NCBI RefSeq assembly: GCF_051020975.1 | Contig: NW_027478158.1 | Span: forward strand, 1,984,001 to 2,048,000 | DNA from: Osmia lignaria lignaria | Taxonomy: Eukaryota > Arthropoda > Insecta > Hymenoptera > Megachilidae | Reading direction: 5' to 3' | DNA length: 64,000 nucleotides | In this document: positions 37,949 to 48,600 of the stretch, piece after piece | How the letters are laid out: each line of letters begins with the position of its first letter | Position numbering within the stretch: the first letter of the stretch is position 1 | The notes under the pieces: model-generated | Database searches by the model: none | Told to the model about the DNA's origin: nothing | What the model saw: the letters and a program-made list of their open reading frames with translations, nothing else | Position numbers and translations under genes: made by a program

Positions 37949-38270
37949 TTGCAGATTTATTTCAAGGGAAGGGGCCTGACGGACATATTTCGAGATATTT
38001 CTTCTTCTTGTTGTTCTTCTTCTGCACAGCTAAGCTGGAAGTGTCATTTGCGGTTCGCACTAGTGCAGACTTATCTCAAAGAAAGGGGCCACGGTGTTTC
38101 TGTATCTCTATTATGTTGGTGCGGCTTCGGAACTTTTAAATATCTTGATATATCTCGTGAACTACGCATCTGATCAAAAAATATCATACTATATAAAAAG
38201 TAGGAAACTTAATTCTCTACAAGAAAGGTCTCTAAACATTTTGCCATAGCTCGCTTCGTTTCCGAGATAT

Positions 38271-40203
38271 TTGCAGATTTATTTCAAGGGAAGGGGCCTG
38301 ACGGACATATTTCGAGATATTTCTTCTTCTTGTTGTTCTTCTTCTGCACAGCTAAGCTGGAAGTGGCATTTGCAGCTCGCAATAGTGCAGAGTTATCTCA
38401 AAGAGAGGGGCCACGGTGTTTCTGTATCTCTATTATGTTGGTGCGGCTTCGGAACTTTTAAATATCTCCATATATCTCGAAAACTACGCATCTGATCAAA
38501 AAATATTATAGAACATAAAAAGTAGGAAACTTAATTCTCTACAAATAAGGTCTCTTAACATTTTGCCATAGCTCGCTTCGTTTCCGAGATATTTGCAGAT
38601 TTATCTCAAGGGAAGGGGCCTGACGGACATATTTCGAGATATTTCTTCTTCTTGTTGTTCTTCTTCTGCACAGCTAAGCTGGAAGTGGCATTTGCAGCTC
38701 GCAATAGTGCAGAGTTATCTCAAAGAAAGGGGCCACGGTGTTTCTGTATCTCTATTATGTTGGTGCGGCTTCGGAACTTTTAAATATCTCGATATATCTC
38801 GAAAACTACGCTTCTGGTCAAAAAATATCATAGAACATAAATTGTAGGAAACATAATTCTCTACAAAAAAGGTCTCTTAACATTTTGCCATAGCTCGCTT
38901 CGTTTCCGAGATATTTGCAGATATATCTCAAGGGAAGGGGCCTGACGGACATATTTCGAGATATTTCTTCTTCTTGTTGTTCTTCTTCTGCACAGCTAAG
39001 CTGGAAGTGGCATTTACAGCTCGCAATAGTGCAGAGTTATCTCAAAGAAAGGGGCCACGGTGTTTCTGTATCTCTATTATGTTGGTGCGGCTTCGGAACT
39101 TTTAAATATCTTGATATATCTCGAGAACTACGCATCTGATCAAAAAATATCATAGAACATAAAAAGTAGGAAACTTAATTCTCTACAAAAAAGGTCTCTT
39201 AACATTTTCCCATAGCTCGCTTCGTTTCCGAGATATTTGCAGATTTATCTCAAGGGAAGGGGCCTGACGGACATATTTCGAGATATTTCTTCTTCTTGTT
39301 GTTCTTCTTCTGCACAGCTAAGCTGGAAGTGGCATTTGCGGCTCGCACTAGTGCAGAGTTATCTCAAAGAAAGGGGCCACGGTGTTTCTGTATCTCTATT
39401 ATGTTGGTGCGGCTTCGGAACTTTTAAATATCTTGATATATCTCGAGAACTACGCATCTGATCAAAAAATATCATAGAACATAAATAGTAGGAAAATTAA
39501 TTCTCTACAAAAAAGGTCTCTCAACATTTTGCCATAGCTCGCTTCGTTTCCGAGATATTTGCACATTTATCTCAAGGGAAGGGGCCTAACGGACATATTT
39601 CGAGATACTTCTTCTTCTTGTTGTTCTTCTTCTGCACAGCTAAGCGGGAAGTGGCATTTGCAGCTCGCAATAGTGCAGAGTTATCTCAAAGAAATGGGCC
39701 ACAGTGTTTCTGTATTTCTATTATGTTGGTGCGGCTTCGGAAGTTTTAAATATCTTGATATATCTCGAGAACTACGCATCTGATCAAAAAATATCATAGA
39801 ACATAAAAAGTAGGAAACTTAATTCTCTACAAAAAAGGTCTCTTAACATTTTGCCATAGCTCGCTTCGTTTCCGAGATATTTGCAGATTTATCTCAAGGG
39901 AAGGGGCCTGACGGACATATTTCGAGATATTTCTTCTTCTTGTTGTTCTTCTTCTGCACAGCTATACTGGAAGTGGCATTTCCAGCTCGCAATAGTGCAA
40001 AAGTTATCTCAAAGAAAGGGGCCACGGTGTTTCTGTATCTCTATTATGTTGGTGCGGCTTCGGAACTTTTGAATATCTTGATATATCTCGTGAACTACGC
40101 ATCTGATCAAAAAATATCATACTATATAAAAAGTAGGAAACTTAATTCTCTACAAGAAAGGTCTCTAAACATTTTGCCATAGCTCGCTTCGTTTCCGAGA
40201 TAT
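38271..40203. repeat. Six-monomer segment, copy 2 (partner 24233-26164)
   Basis: Monomers 38271, 38593, 38915, 39237, 39559 and 39881 match 24233 to 25843 in order. The last monomer, 39881, differs at its 3' end: it takes GAATATCTTGATATATC, CTCGTGAAC and CATACTATATAAAAAG, and is 323 bp. The monomer before the segment (37949) has TGTCATTTGCGGTTCGC like 23911, but starts TTTATTTCAAGG. Confidence 0.87.
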
Positions 40204-40524
40204 TTGCAGATTTATTTCAAGGGAAGGGGCCTGACGGACATATTTCGAGATATTTCTTCTTCTTGTTGTTCTTCTTCTGCACAGCTAAGCTGGAAGTGGC
40301 ATTTACAGCTCGCAATAGTGCAGAGTTATCTCAAAGAAAGGGGCCACGGTGTTTCTGTATCTCTATTATGTTGGTGCGGCTTCGGAACTTTTAGATATCT
40401 TGATATATCTCGAGAACTACGCATCTGATCAAAAAATATCATAGAACATAAAAAGTAGGAAACTTAATTCTCTCCAAAAACGTCTCTTAACATTTTGCCA
40501 TAGCTCGCTTCGTTTCCGAGATAT
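40204..40524. repeat. 321-bp chimeric monomer (TTTATTTC start, GCTATACTGG-type end)
   Basis: The start is TTTATTTCAAGG with ATTTACAGCTCGC; the end has TTAGATATCTTG and CTCCAAAAACG without the +1 change. The next monomer, 40525, is a second chimera: CCTAACGG, GATACTTC and AGCGGG at the start, then TTTCCAGCTCGC with GTGCAAAAG. Confidence 0.82.
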
Positions 40525-43500
40525 TTGCAGATTTATCTCAAGGGAAGGGGCCTAACGGACATATTTCGAGATACTTCTTCTTCTTGTTGTTCTTCTTCTG
40601 CACAGCTAAGCGGGAAGTGGCATTTCCAGCTCGCAATAGTGCAAAAGTTATCTCAAAGAAAGGGGCCACGGTGTTTCTGTATCTCTATTATGTTGGTGCG
40701 GCTTCGGAACTTTTAGATATCTTGATATATCTCGAGAACTACGCATCTGATCAAAAAATATCATAGAACATAAAAAGTAGGAAACTTAATTCTCTCCAAA
40801 AACGTCTCTTAACATTTTGCCATAGCTCGCTTCGTTTCCGAGATATTTGCAGATTTATCTCAAGGGAAGGGGCCTGACGGACATATTTCGAGATATTTCT
40901 TCTTCTTGTTGTTCTTCTTCTGCACAGCTAAGCTGGAAGTGGCATTTGCAGCTCGCACTAGTGCAGAGTTATCTCAAAGAAAGGGGCCACGGTGTTTCTG
41001 TATCTCTATTATGTTGGTGCGGCTTCGGAACTTTTAAATATCTTGATATATCTCGAGAACTACGCATCTGATCAAAAAATATCGTAGAACATAAAAAGTA
41101 GGAAACTTAATTCTCTACAAAAAAGGTCTCTTAACATTTTGCCATAGCTCGCTTCGTTTCCGAGATATTTGCAGATTTATCTCAAGGGAAGGGGCCTGAC
41201 GGACATATTTCGAGATATTTCTTCTTCTTGTTGTTCTTCTTCTGCACAGCTATACTGGAAGTGGCATTTCCAGCTCGCAATAGTGCAAAAGTTATCTCAA
41301 AGAAAGGGGCCACGGTGTTTCTGTATCTCTATTATGTTGGTGCGGCTTCGGAACTTTTAGATATCTTGATATATCTCGAGAACTACGCATCTGATCAAAA
41401 AATATCATAGAACATAAAAAGTAGGAAACTTAATTCTCTCCAAAAACGTCTCTTAACATTTTGCCATAGCTCGCTTCGTTTCCGAGATATTTGCAGATTT
41501 ATCTCAAGGGAAGGGGCCTGACGGACATATTTCGAGATATTTCTTCTTCTTGTTGTTCTTCTTCTGCACAGCTAAGCTGGAAGTGGCATTTGCAGCTCGC
41601 AATAGTGCAGAGTTATCTCAAAGAAAGGGGCCACGGTGTTTCTGTATCTCTATTATGTTGGTGCGGCTTCGGAACATTTAAATATCTTGATATATCTCCA
41701 GAACTACGCATCTGATCAAAAAATATCATAGAACATAAAAAGTAGGAAACTTAATTGTCTACAAAAAAGGTCTCTTAACATTTTGCCATAGCTCGCTTCG
41801 TTTCCGAGATATTTGCAGATTTATCTCAAGGGAAGGGGCCTGACGGACATATTTCGAGATATTTCTTCTTCTTGTTGTTCTTCTTCTGCACAGCTAAACT
41901 GGAAGTGGCATTTCCAGCTCGCAATAGTGCAGAGTTATCTCAAAGAAAGGGGCCACGGTGTTTCTGTATCTCTATTATGTTGGTGCGGCTTCGGAACTTT
42001 TAAATATCTCGATATATCTCGAAAACTACGCATCTGATCAAAAAATATTATAGAACATAAAAAGTAGGAAACTTAATTCTCTACAAATAAGGTCTCGTAA
42101 CATTTTGCCATAGCTCGCTTCGTTTCCGAGATATTTGCAGATTTATCTCAAGGGAAGGGGCCTGACGGACATATTTCGAGATATTTCTTCTTCTTGTTGT
42201 TCTTCTTCTGCACAGCTAAGCTGGAAGTGGCATTTACAGCTCGCAATAGTGCAGAGTTATCTCAAAGAAAGGGGCCACGGTGTTTCTGTATCTCTATTAT
42301 GTTGGTGCGGCTTCGGAACTTTTGAATATCTTGATGTATCTCGAGAACTACGCATCTGATCAAAAAATATCATAGAACATGAAAAGTAGGAAACTTAATT
42401 CTCTACAAAAAAGGTCTCTTAACATTTTGCCATAGCTCTCTTCGTTTCCGAGATATTTGCAGATTTATCTCAAGGGAAGGGGCCTGACGGACATATTTCG
42501 AGATATTTCTTCTTCTTGTTGTTCTTCTTCTGCACAGCTAAGCTGGAAGTGTCATTTGCGGCTCGCACTAGTGCAGACTTATCTCAAAGAAAGGGGCCAC
42601 GGTGTTTCTGTATCTCTATTATGTTGGTGCGGCTTCGGAACTTTTGAATATCTTGATGTATCTCGAGAACTACGCATCTGATCAAAAAATATCATAGAAC
42701 ATGAAAAGTAGGAAACTTAATTCTCTACAAAAAAGGTCTCTTAACATTTTGCCATAGCTCTCTTCGTTTCCGAGATATTTGCAGATTTATCTCAAGGGAA
42801 GGGGCCTGACGGACATATTTCGAGATATTTCTTCTTCTTGTTGTTTTTCCTCTGCACAGCTAAGCTGGAAGTGGCATTTGCAGCTCGCAATAGTGCAGAG
42901 TTATCTCAACGAAAGGGGCCACGGTGTTTCTGTTTCTCTATTATGTTGGTGCGGCTTCGGAACTTTTGAATATCTTGATGTATCTCGAGAACTACGCATC
43001 TAATCAAAAAATATCATAGAACATGAAAAGTAGGAAACTTAATTCTCTACAAAAAAGGTCTCTTAACATTTTGCCATAGCTCTCTTCGTTTCCGAGATAT
43101 TTGCAGATTTATCTCAAGGGAAGGGGCCTGACGGACATATTTCGAGATATTTCTTCTTCTTGTTGTTCTTCTTCTGCACAGCTAAGCTGGAAGTGTCATT
43201 TGCGGCTCGCACTAGTGCAGAGTTATCTCAAAGAAAGGGGCCACGGTGTTTCTGTATCTCTATTATATTGGTGCGGCTTCGGAACTTTTAAATATCTTGA
43301 TATATCTCGTGAACTACGCATCTGATCAAAAAATATCATACTACATAAAAAGTAGGAAACTTAATTCTCTACAAGAAAGGTCTCTAAACATTTTGCCATA
43401 GCTCGCTTCGTTTCCGAGATATTTGCAGATTTATTTCAAGGGAAGGGGCCTGACGGACATATTTCGAGATATTTCTTCTTCTTGTTGTTCTTCTTCTGCA

Positions 43501-44396
43501 CAGCTAAGCTGGAAGTGGCATTTGCAGCTCGCAATAGTGCAGAGTTATCTCAAAGAGAGGGGCCACGGTGTTTCTGTATCTCTATTATGTTGGTGCGGCT
43601 TCGGAACTTTTAAATATCTCGATATATCTCGAAAACTACGCATCTGATCAAAAAATATTATAGAACATAAAAAGTAGGAAACTTAATTCTCTACAAATAA
43701 GGTCTCTTAACATTTTGCCATAGCTCGCTTCGTTTCCGAGATATTTGCAGATTTATCTCAAGGGAAGGGGCCTGACGGACATATTTCGAGATATTTCTTC
43801 TTCTTGTTGTTCTTCTTCTGCACAGCTAAGCTGGAAGTGGCATTTGCAGCTCGCAATAGTGCAGAGTTATCTCAAAGAAAGGGGCCACGGTGTTTCTGTA
43901 TCTCTATTATGTTGGTGCGGCTTCGGAACTTTTAAATATCTCGATATATCTCGAAAACTACGCTTCTGATCAAAAAATATCATAGAACATAAATTGTAGG
44001 AAACATAATTCTCTACAAAAAAGGTCTCTCAACATTTTGCCATAGCTCGCTTCGTTTCCGAGATATTTGCAGATATATCTCAAGGGAAGGGGCCTGACGG
44101 ACATATTTCGAGATATTTCTTCTTCTTGTTGTTCTTCTTCTGCACAGCTAAGCTGGAAGTGGCATTTACAGCTCGCAATAGTGCAGAGTTATCTCAAAGA
44201 AAGGGGCCACGGTGTTTCTGTATCTCTATTGTGTTGGTGCGGCTTCGGAACTTTTGAATATCTTGATGTATCTCGAGAACTACGCATCTGATCAAAAAAT
44301 ATCATAGAACATGAAAAGTAGGAAACTTAATTCTCTACAAAAAAGGTCTCTTAACATTTTGCCATAGCTCTCTTCGTTTCCGAGATATTTGCAGAT

Positions 44397-44416
44397 TTAT
44401 CTCAAGGGAAGGGGCC
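44397..44416. repeat. Internal direct repeat, copy 1 (m9-28)
   Basis: TTATCTCAAGGGAAGGGGCC. It matches copy 2, 114 bp downstream in the same monomer, at 18 of 20 positions, and both are followed shortly by ACGG. It is present in nearly every monomer; in the domain B subtype (for example 5571, 5893, 7825) this copy is the part that has diverged. It is the probable substrate of the 114-bp deletion at 28094-28301. Confidence 0.9.
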
Positions 44417-44438
44417 TGACGGACATATTTCGAGATAT

Positions 44439-44462
44439 TTCTTCTTCTTGTTGTTCTTCTTC
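44439..44462. repeat. TTC/TTG trinucleotide tract within the monomer (m51-74)
   Basis: Eight triplets: TTC three times, TTG twice, TTC three times. This is a pyrimidine-rich micro-repeat present in every full monomer. Loss of one TTC here explains the 3-bp length reductions at 15875, 17483, 17802, 20375, 21660, 26487, 28302, 29909, 31194 and 34731, as expected of replication slippage. Confidence 0.9.
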
Positions 44463-44509
44463 TGCACAGCTAAGCTGGAAGTGGCATTTGCAGCTCGCAA
44501 TAGTGCAGA
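44461..44509. repeat. Inverted repeat TCTGCAC...GTGCAGA enclosing a palindrome
   Basis: TCTGCAC at m73-79 is the reverse complement of GTGCAGA at m115-121, a 7-bp stem around 35 bases. The near-perfect palindrome CAGCTAAGCTG (m79-89) lies just inside. In the other common subtype the right arm becomes the perfect 10-bp palindrome GCACTAGTGC. A cruciform or RNA hairpin is possible, but this is inference. Confidence 0.7.
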
Positions 44510-44510
44510 G

Positions 44511-44530
44511 TTATCTCAAAGAAAGGGGCC
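44511..44530. repeat. Internal direct repeat, copy 2 (m123-142)
   Basis: TTATCTCAAAGAAAGGGGCC, differing from copy 1 at two positions. In the domain B subtype monomers this copy reads TTATCTCAAGGAAAGGGGCC, one base closer to copy 1. The pair suggests that the 322-bp unit contains an old internal duplication or was built from shorter related pieces (inference). Confidence 0.9.
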
Positions 44531-45354
44531 ACGGTGTTTCTGTATCTCTATTATGTTGGTGCGGCTTCGGAACTTTTAAATATCTTGATATATCTCGAGA
44601 ACTACGCATCTGATCAAAAAATATCATAGAACATAAAAAGTAGGAAACTTAATTCTCTACAAAAAAGGTCTCTTAACATTTTGCCATAGCTCGCTTCGTT
44701 TCCGAGATATTTGCAGATTTATCTCAAGGGAAGGGGCCTGACGGACATATTTCGAGATATTTCTTCTTCTTGTTGTTCTTCTTCTGCACAGCTAAGCTGG
44801 AAGTGGCATTTGCAGCTCGCAATAGTGCAGAGTTATCTCAAAGAAAGGGGCCACGGTGTTTCTGTATCTCTATTATGTTGGTGCGGCTTCGGAACTTTTA
44901 AATATCTCGGTATATCTCGAAAACTACGCTTCGGATCAAAAAATATCATAGAACATAAATTGTAGGAAACATAATTCTCTACAAAAAAGGTCTCTTAACA
45001 TTTTGCCATAGCTCGCTTCGTTTCCGAGATATTTGCAGATATATCTCAAGGGAAGGGGCCTGACGGACATATTTCGAGATATTTCTTCTTCTTGTTGTTC
45101 TTCTTCTGCACAGCTAAGCTGGAAGTGGCATTTACAGCTCGCAATAGTGCAGAGTTATCTCAAAGAAAGGGGCCACGGTGTTTCTGTATCTCTATTATGT
45201 TGGTGCGGCTTCGGAACTTTTAAATATCTCGATATATCTCGAAAACTACGCTTCTGATCAAAAAATATCATAGAACATAAATTGTAGGAAACATAATTCT
45301 CTACAAAAAACGTCTGTTAACATTTTGCCATAGCTCGCTTTGTTTCCGAGATAT

Positions 45355-45676
45355 TTGCAGATTCATCTCAGAGGAACGGGCCTGACGGACATATTTCGAG
45401 ATATTTCTTCTTCTTGTTGTTCTTCCTCTGCACAGCTAAGCTGGAAGTGGCATTTGCAGCTCGCAATAGTGCAGAGTTATCTCAACGAAAGGGGCCACGG
45501 TGTTTCTGTATCTCTATTATGTTGGTGCGGCTTCGGAACTTTTAAATATCTTGATATATCTCGAGAACTACGCGTCTGATCAAAAAATATCATAGAACAT
45601 AAAAAGTAGGAAACATAATTCTCTACAAAAAAGGTCTCTTAACATTTTGCCATAGCTCGCTTCGTTTCCGAGATAT
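45355..45676. repeat. Isolated relative of the domain B subtype inside domain D
   Basis: The start reads CAGATTCATCTCAGAGGAAC, resembling the CAGATTCAGCTCAAAGGAGC of domain B and unlike its neighbours. As in domain B, it follows a 3' end with AAATTGTAGGAAACATAATT and AACGTCT. The middle (GGCATTTGC, CTCAACGAAAGG) is not of domain B type. The nearest domain B example is 18444, about 27 kb away. Confidence 0.85.
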
Positions 45677-48600
45677 TTGCAGATATATCTCAAGGGAAGG
45701 GGCCTGACGGACATATTTCGAGATATTTCTTCTTCTTGTTGTTCTTCTTCTGCACAGCTAAGCTGGAAGTGGCATTTGCAGCTCGCAATAGTGCAGAGTT
45801 ATCTCAAAGAAAGGGGCCACGGTGTTTCTGTATCTCTATTATGTTGGTGCGGCTTCGGAACTTTTAAATATCTTGATATATCTCGAGAACTACGCATCTG
45901 ATCAAAAAATATCATAGAACATAAAAAGTAGGAAACTTAATTCTCTACAAAAAAGGTCTCTTAACATTTTGCCATAGCTCGCTTCGTTTCCGAGATATTT
46001 GCAGATTTATCTCAAGGGAAGGGGCCTGGCGGACATATTTCGAGATATTTCTTCTTCTTGTTGTTCTTCTTCTGCACAGCTAAGCTGGAAGTGGCATTTA
46101 CAGCTCGCAATAGTGCAGAGTTATCTCAAAGAAAGGGGCCACGGTGTTTCTATATCTCTATTATGTTGGTGCGGCTTCGGAACTTTTAAATATCTTGATG
46201 TATCTCGAGAACTACGCATCTGATCAAAATATATCATAGAACATGAAAAGTAGGAATCTTAATTCTCTACAAAAAAGGTCTCTTAACATTTTGCCATAGC
46301 TCTCTTCGTTTCCGAGATATTTGCAGATTTATCTCAAGGGAAGGGGCCTGACGGACATATTTCGAGATATTTCTTCTTCTTGTTGTTCTTCTTCTGCACA
46401 GCTAAGCTGGAAGTGGCATTTGCAGCTCGCAATAGTGCAGAGTTATCTCAAAGAAAGGGGCCACGGTGTTTCTGTATCTCTATTATGTTGGTGCGGCTTC
46501 GGAACTTTTAAATATCTTGATATATCTCGAGAACTACGCATCTGATCAAAAAATATCATAGAACATAAAAAGTAGCAAACTTAATTCTCTACAAATAAGG
46601 TCTCTTAACATTTTGCCATAGCTCGCTTCGTTTCCGAGATATTTGCAGATTTATCTCAAGGGAAGGGGCCTGACGGACATATTTCGAGATATTTCTTCTT
46701 CTTGTTGTTCTTCTTCTGCACAGCTAAGCTGGAAGTGGCATTTGCAGCTCGCAATAGTGCAGAGATATCTCAAAGAAAGGTGCCACGGTGTTTCTGTATC
46801 TCTATTATGTTGGTGCGGCTTCGGAACTTTTAAATATCTTGATATATCTCGAGAACTACGCGTCTGATCAAAAAATATCATAGAACATAAAAAGTAGGAA
46901 ACATAATTCTCTACAAAAAAGGTCTCTTAACATTTTGCCATAGCTCGGATCGTTTCCGAGATATTTGCAGATTTATCTCAAGGGAAGGGGCCTGACGGAC
47001 ATATTTCGAGATATTTCTTCTTCTTGTTGTTCTTCTTCTGCACAGCTAAGCTGGAAGCGGCATTTGCGGCTCGCACTAGTGCAGAGTTATCTCGAAGAAA
47101 GGGGCCACGGTGTTTCTGTATCTCTATTATGTTGGTGCGGCTTCGGAACTTTTAAATATCTCGATATATCTCGAAAACTACGCTTCTGATCAAAAAATAT
47201 CATAGAACATAAATTGTAGGAAACATAATTCTCTACAAAAAAGGTCTCTTAACATTTTGCCGTAGCTCGTTTCCTTTCCGAGATATTTGCAGATATATCT
47301 CAAGGGAAGGGGCCTGACGGACATATTTCGAGATATTGCTTCTTCTTGTTGTTCTTCTTCTGCACAGCTAAACTGGAAGTGGCATTTCCAGCTCGCAATA
47401 GTGCAGAGTAATCTCAAAGAAAGGGGCCACGGTGTTTCTGTATCTCTATTATGTTGGTGCGGCTTCGGAACTTTTAAATATCTTGATATATCTCGAGAAC
47501 TACGCATCTGATCAAAAAATATCATAGAACATAAATAGTAGGAAAATTAATTCTCTACAAAAAAGGTCTCTCAACATTTTGCCATAGCTCGCTTCGTTTC
47601 CGAGATATTTGCACATTTATCTCAAGGGAAGGGGCCTAACGGACATATTTCGAGATATTTCTTCTTCTTGTTGTTCTTCTTCTGCACAGCTAAGCTGGAA
47701 GTGGCATTTGCAGCTCGCAATAGTGCAGAGTTATCTCAAAGAAAGGGGCCACGGTGTTTCTGTATCTCTATTATATTGGTGCGGCTTCGGAACTTTTAAA
47801 TATCTTGATATATCTCGAGAACTACGCATCTGATCAAAAAATATCATAGAACATAAAAAGTAGGAAACTTAATTCTCTACAAAAAAGGTCTCTCAATATT
47901 TTGCCATAGCTCGCTTCGTTTCCGAGATATTTGCAGATTTATCTCAAGGGAAGGGGCCTGACGGACATATTTCGAGATATTTCTTCTTCTTGTTGTTCTT
48001 CTTCTGCACAGCTAAGCTGGAAGTGGCATTTGCGGCTCGCACTAGTGCAGAGTTATCTCAAAGAAAGGGGCCACGGTGTTTCTGTATCTCTATTATGTTG
48101 GTGCGGTTTCGGAACTTTTAAATATCTTGATATATCTCGAGAACTACGCATCTGATCAAAAAATATCATAGAACATAAAAAGGAGGAAACTTAATTCTCT
48201 ACAAATAAGGTCTCTTAACATTTTGCCATAGCTCGCTTCGTTACCGAGATATTTGCAGATTTATCTCGAGGGAAGGGGCCTGACGGACATATTTCGAGAT
48301 ATTTCTTCTTCTTGTTGTTCTTCTTCTGCACAGCTAAGCTGGAAGCGGCATTTACGGCTCGCACTAGTGCAGAGTTATCTCAAAGAAAGGGGCCACGGTG
48401 TTTCTGTATCTCTATTATGTTGGTGCGGCTTCGGATCTTTTAAATATCTCGATATATCTCGAAAAGTACGCTTCTGATCAAAAAATATCATAGAACATAA
48501 ATTGTAGGAAACATAATTCTCTACAAAAAAGGTCTCTTAACATTTTGCCATACCTCGTTTCGTTTCCGAGATATTTGCAGATATATCTCAAGGGAAGGGG

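Larger units (their letters stand above)
18766..42134. repeat. Satellite domain C (monomers 18766 to 41813), a mosaic of duplicated segments
   Basis: Seventy-three monomers including the truncated one. Marker subtypes: AGCGGGAAGTGG with GGAAGTTTTAAA (19732, 20054, 22301, 25521, 28943, 33444, 35372, 37304, 39559); GCTATACTGG with GTGCAAAAG (22623, 25843, 27128, 29265, 35694, 37626, 39881, 41169); ACATTTAAAT with CTCCAGAAC (23267, 27772, 34087, 36338, 41491); CTCCATATATC (24233, 28094, 32478, 34409, 38271); TTTATTTCAAGG; and TTC-deleted monomers. Runs of subtypes recur at several different offsets, so there is no single higher-order period. Confidence 0.9.
44430..44598. repeat. Spaced inverted repeat TCGAGATAT / ATATCTCGA
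   Basis: TCGAGATAT at m42-50 is complementary to ATATCTCGA at m202-210, 151 bp apart. In monomers ending CTCGAAAAC the match extends to 11 bp (TTTCGAGATAT). The right arm overlaps the 8-bp palindrome TCTCGAGA (m205-212). Whether this folds or binds a protein is unknown. Confidence 0.65.
44389..44710. repeat. Reference satellite monomer (consensus copy)
   Basis: This 322-bp copy carries the majority base at every diagnostic site I compared, so it serves as reference. Layout from m1: boundary hairpin motif; internal repeat copy 1 (m9-28); GAGATAT (m44-50); TTC/TTG tract (m51-74); palindrome CAGCTAAGCTG (m79-89); variable GCAGCTCGCAATAGTGC (m102-118); internal repeat copy 2 (m123-142); TATCTC (m155-160); the block from GGAACTTTTAAATATC to CTCGAGAAC (about m181-213); A-tract-rich segment (about m220-290); and the end block AGCTCGCTTCGTTTCCGAG. 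It has no ATG-initiated reading frame that spans the unit, and 322 is not a multiple of 3, so tandem copies cannot be read through in one frame. Confidence 0.95.

Noticed and set aside
44413..44421. Hammerhead ribozyme, as found in some satellites of similar length
   Set aside because: CCTGACGG and CATCTGATCA resemble the CUGANGA core but both miss a required base, no correctly placed GAAA follows, and the minus strand has no CUGANGA.
44439..44462. Splice-site polypyrimidine tract followed by an acceptor
   Set aside because: The TTC/TTG tract is followed by TGCACAG, which looks like a 3' splice site, but no matching exon, donor or open frame supports an intron and it recurs in every monomer.
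44616..44666. Sequence-directed bend from phased A-tracts
   Set aside because: A-tracts at m228-233, m247-251 and m273-278 are about 19 and 26 bp apart, not a consistent multiple of the helical repeat, so phasing is weak.
44691..44707. CENP-B box at CTTCGTTTCCGAG
   Set aside because: The first seven bases, CTTCGTT, match the start of the mammalian CENP-B box, but the essential A and CGGG in the second half are absent (CGAGATAT instead). The reverse strand matches only GGAAACG.
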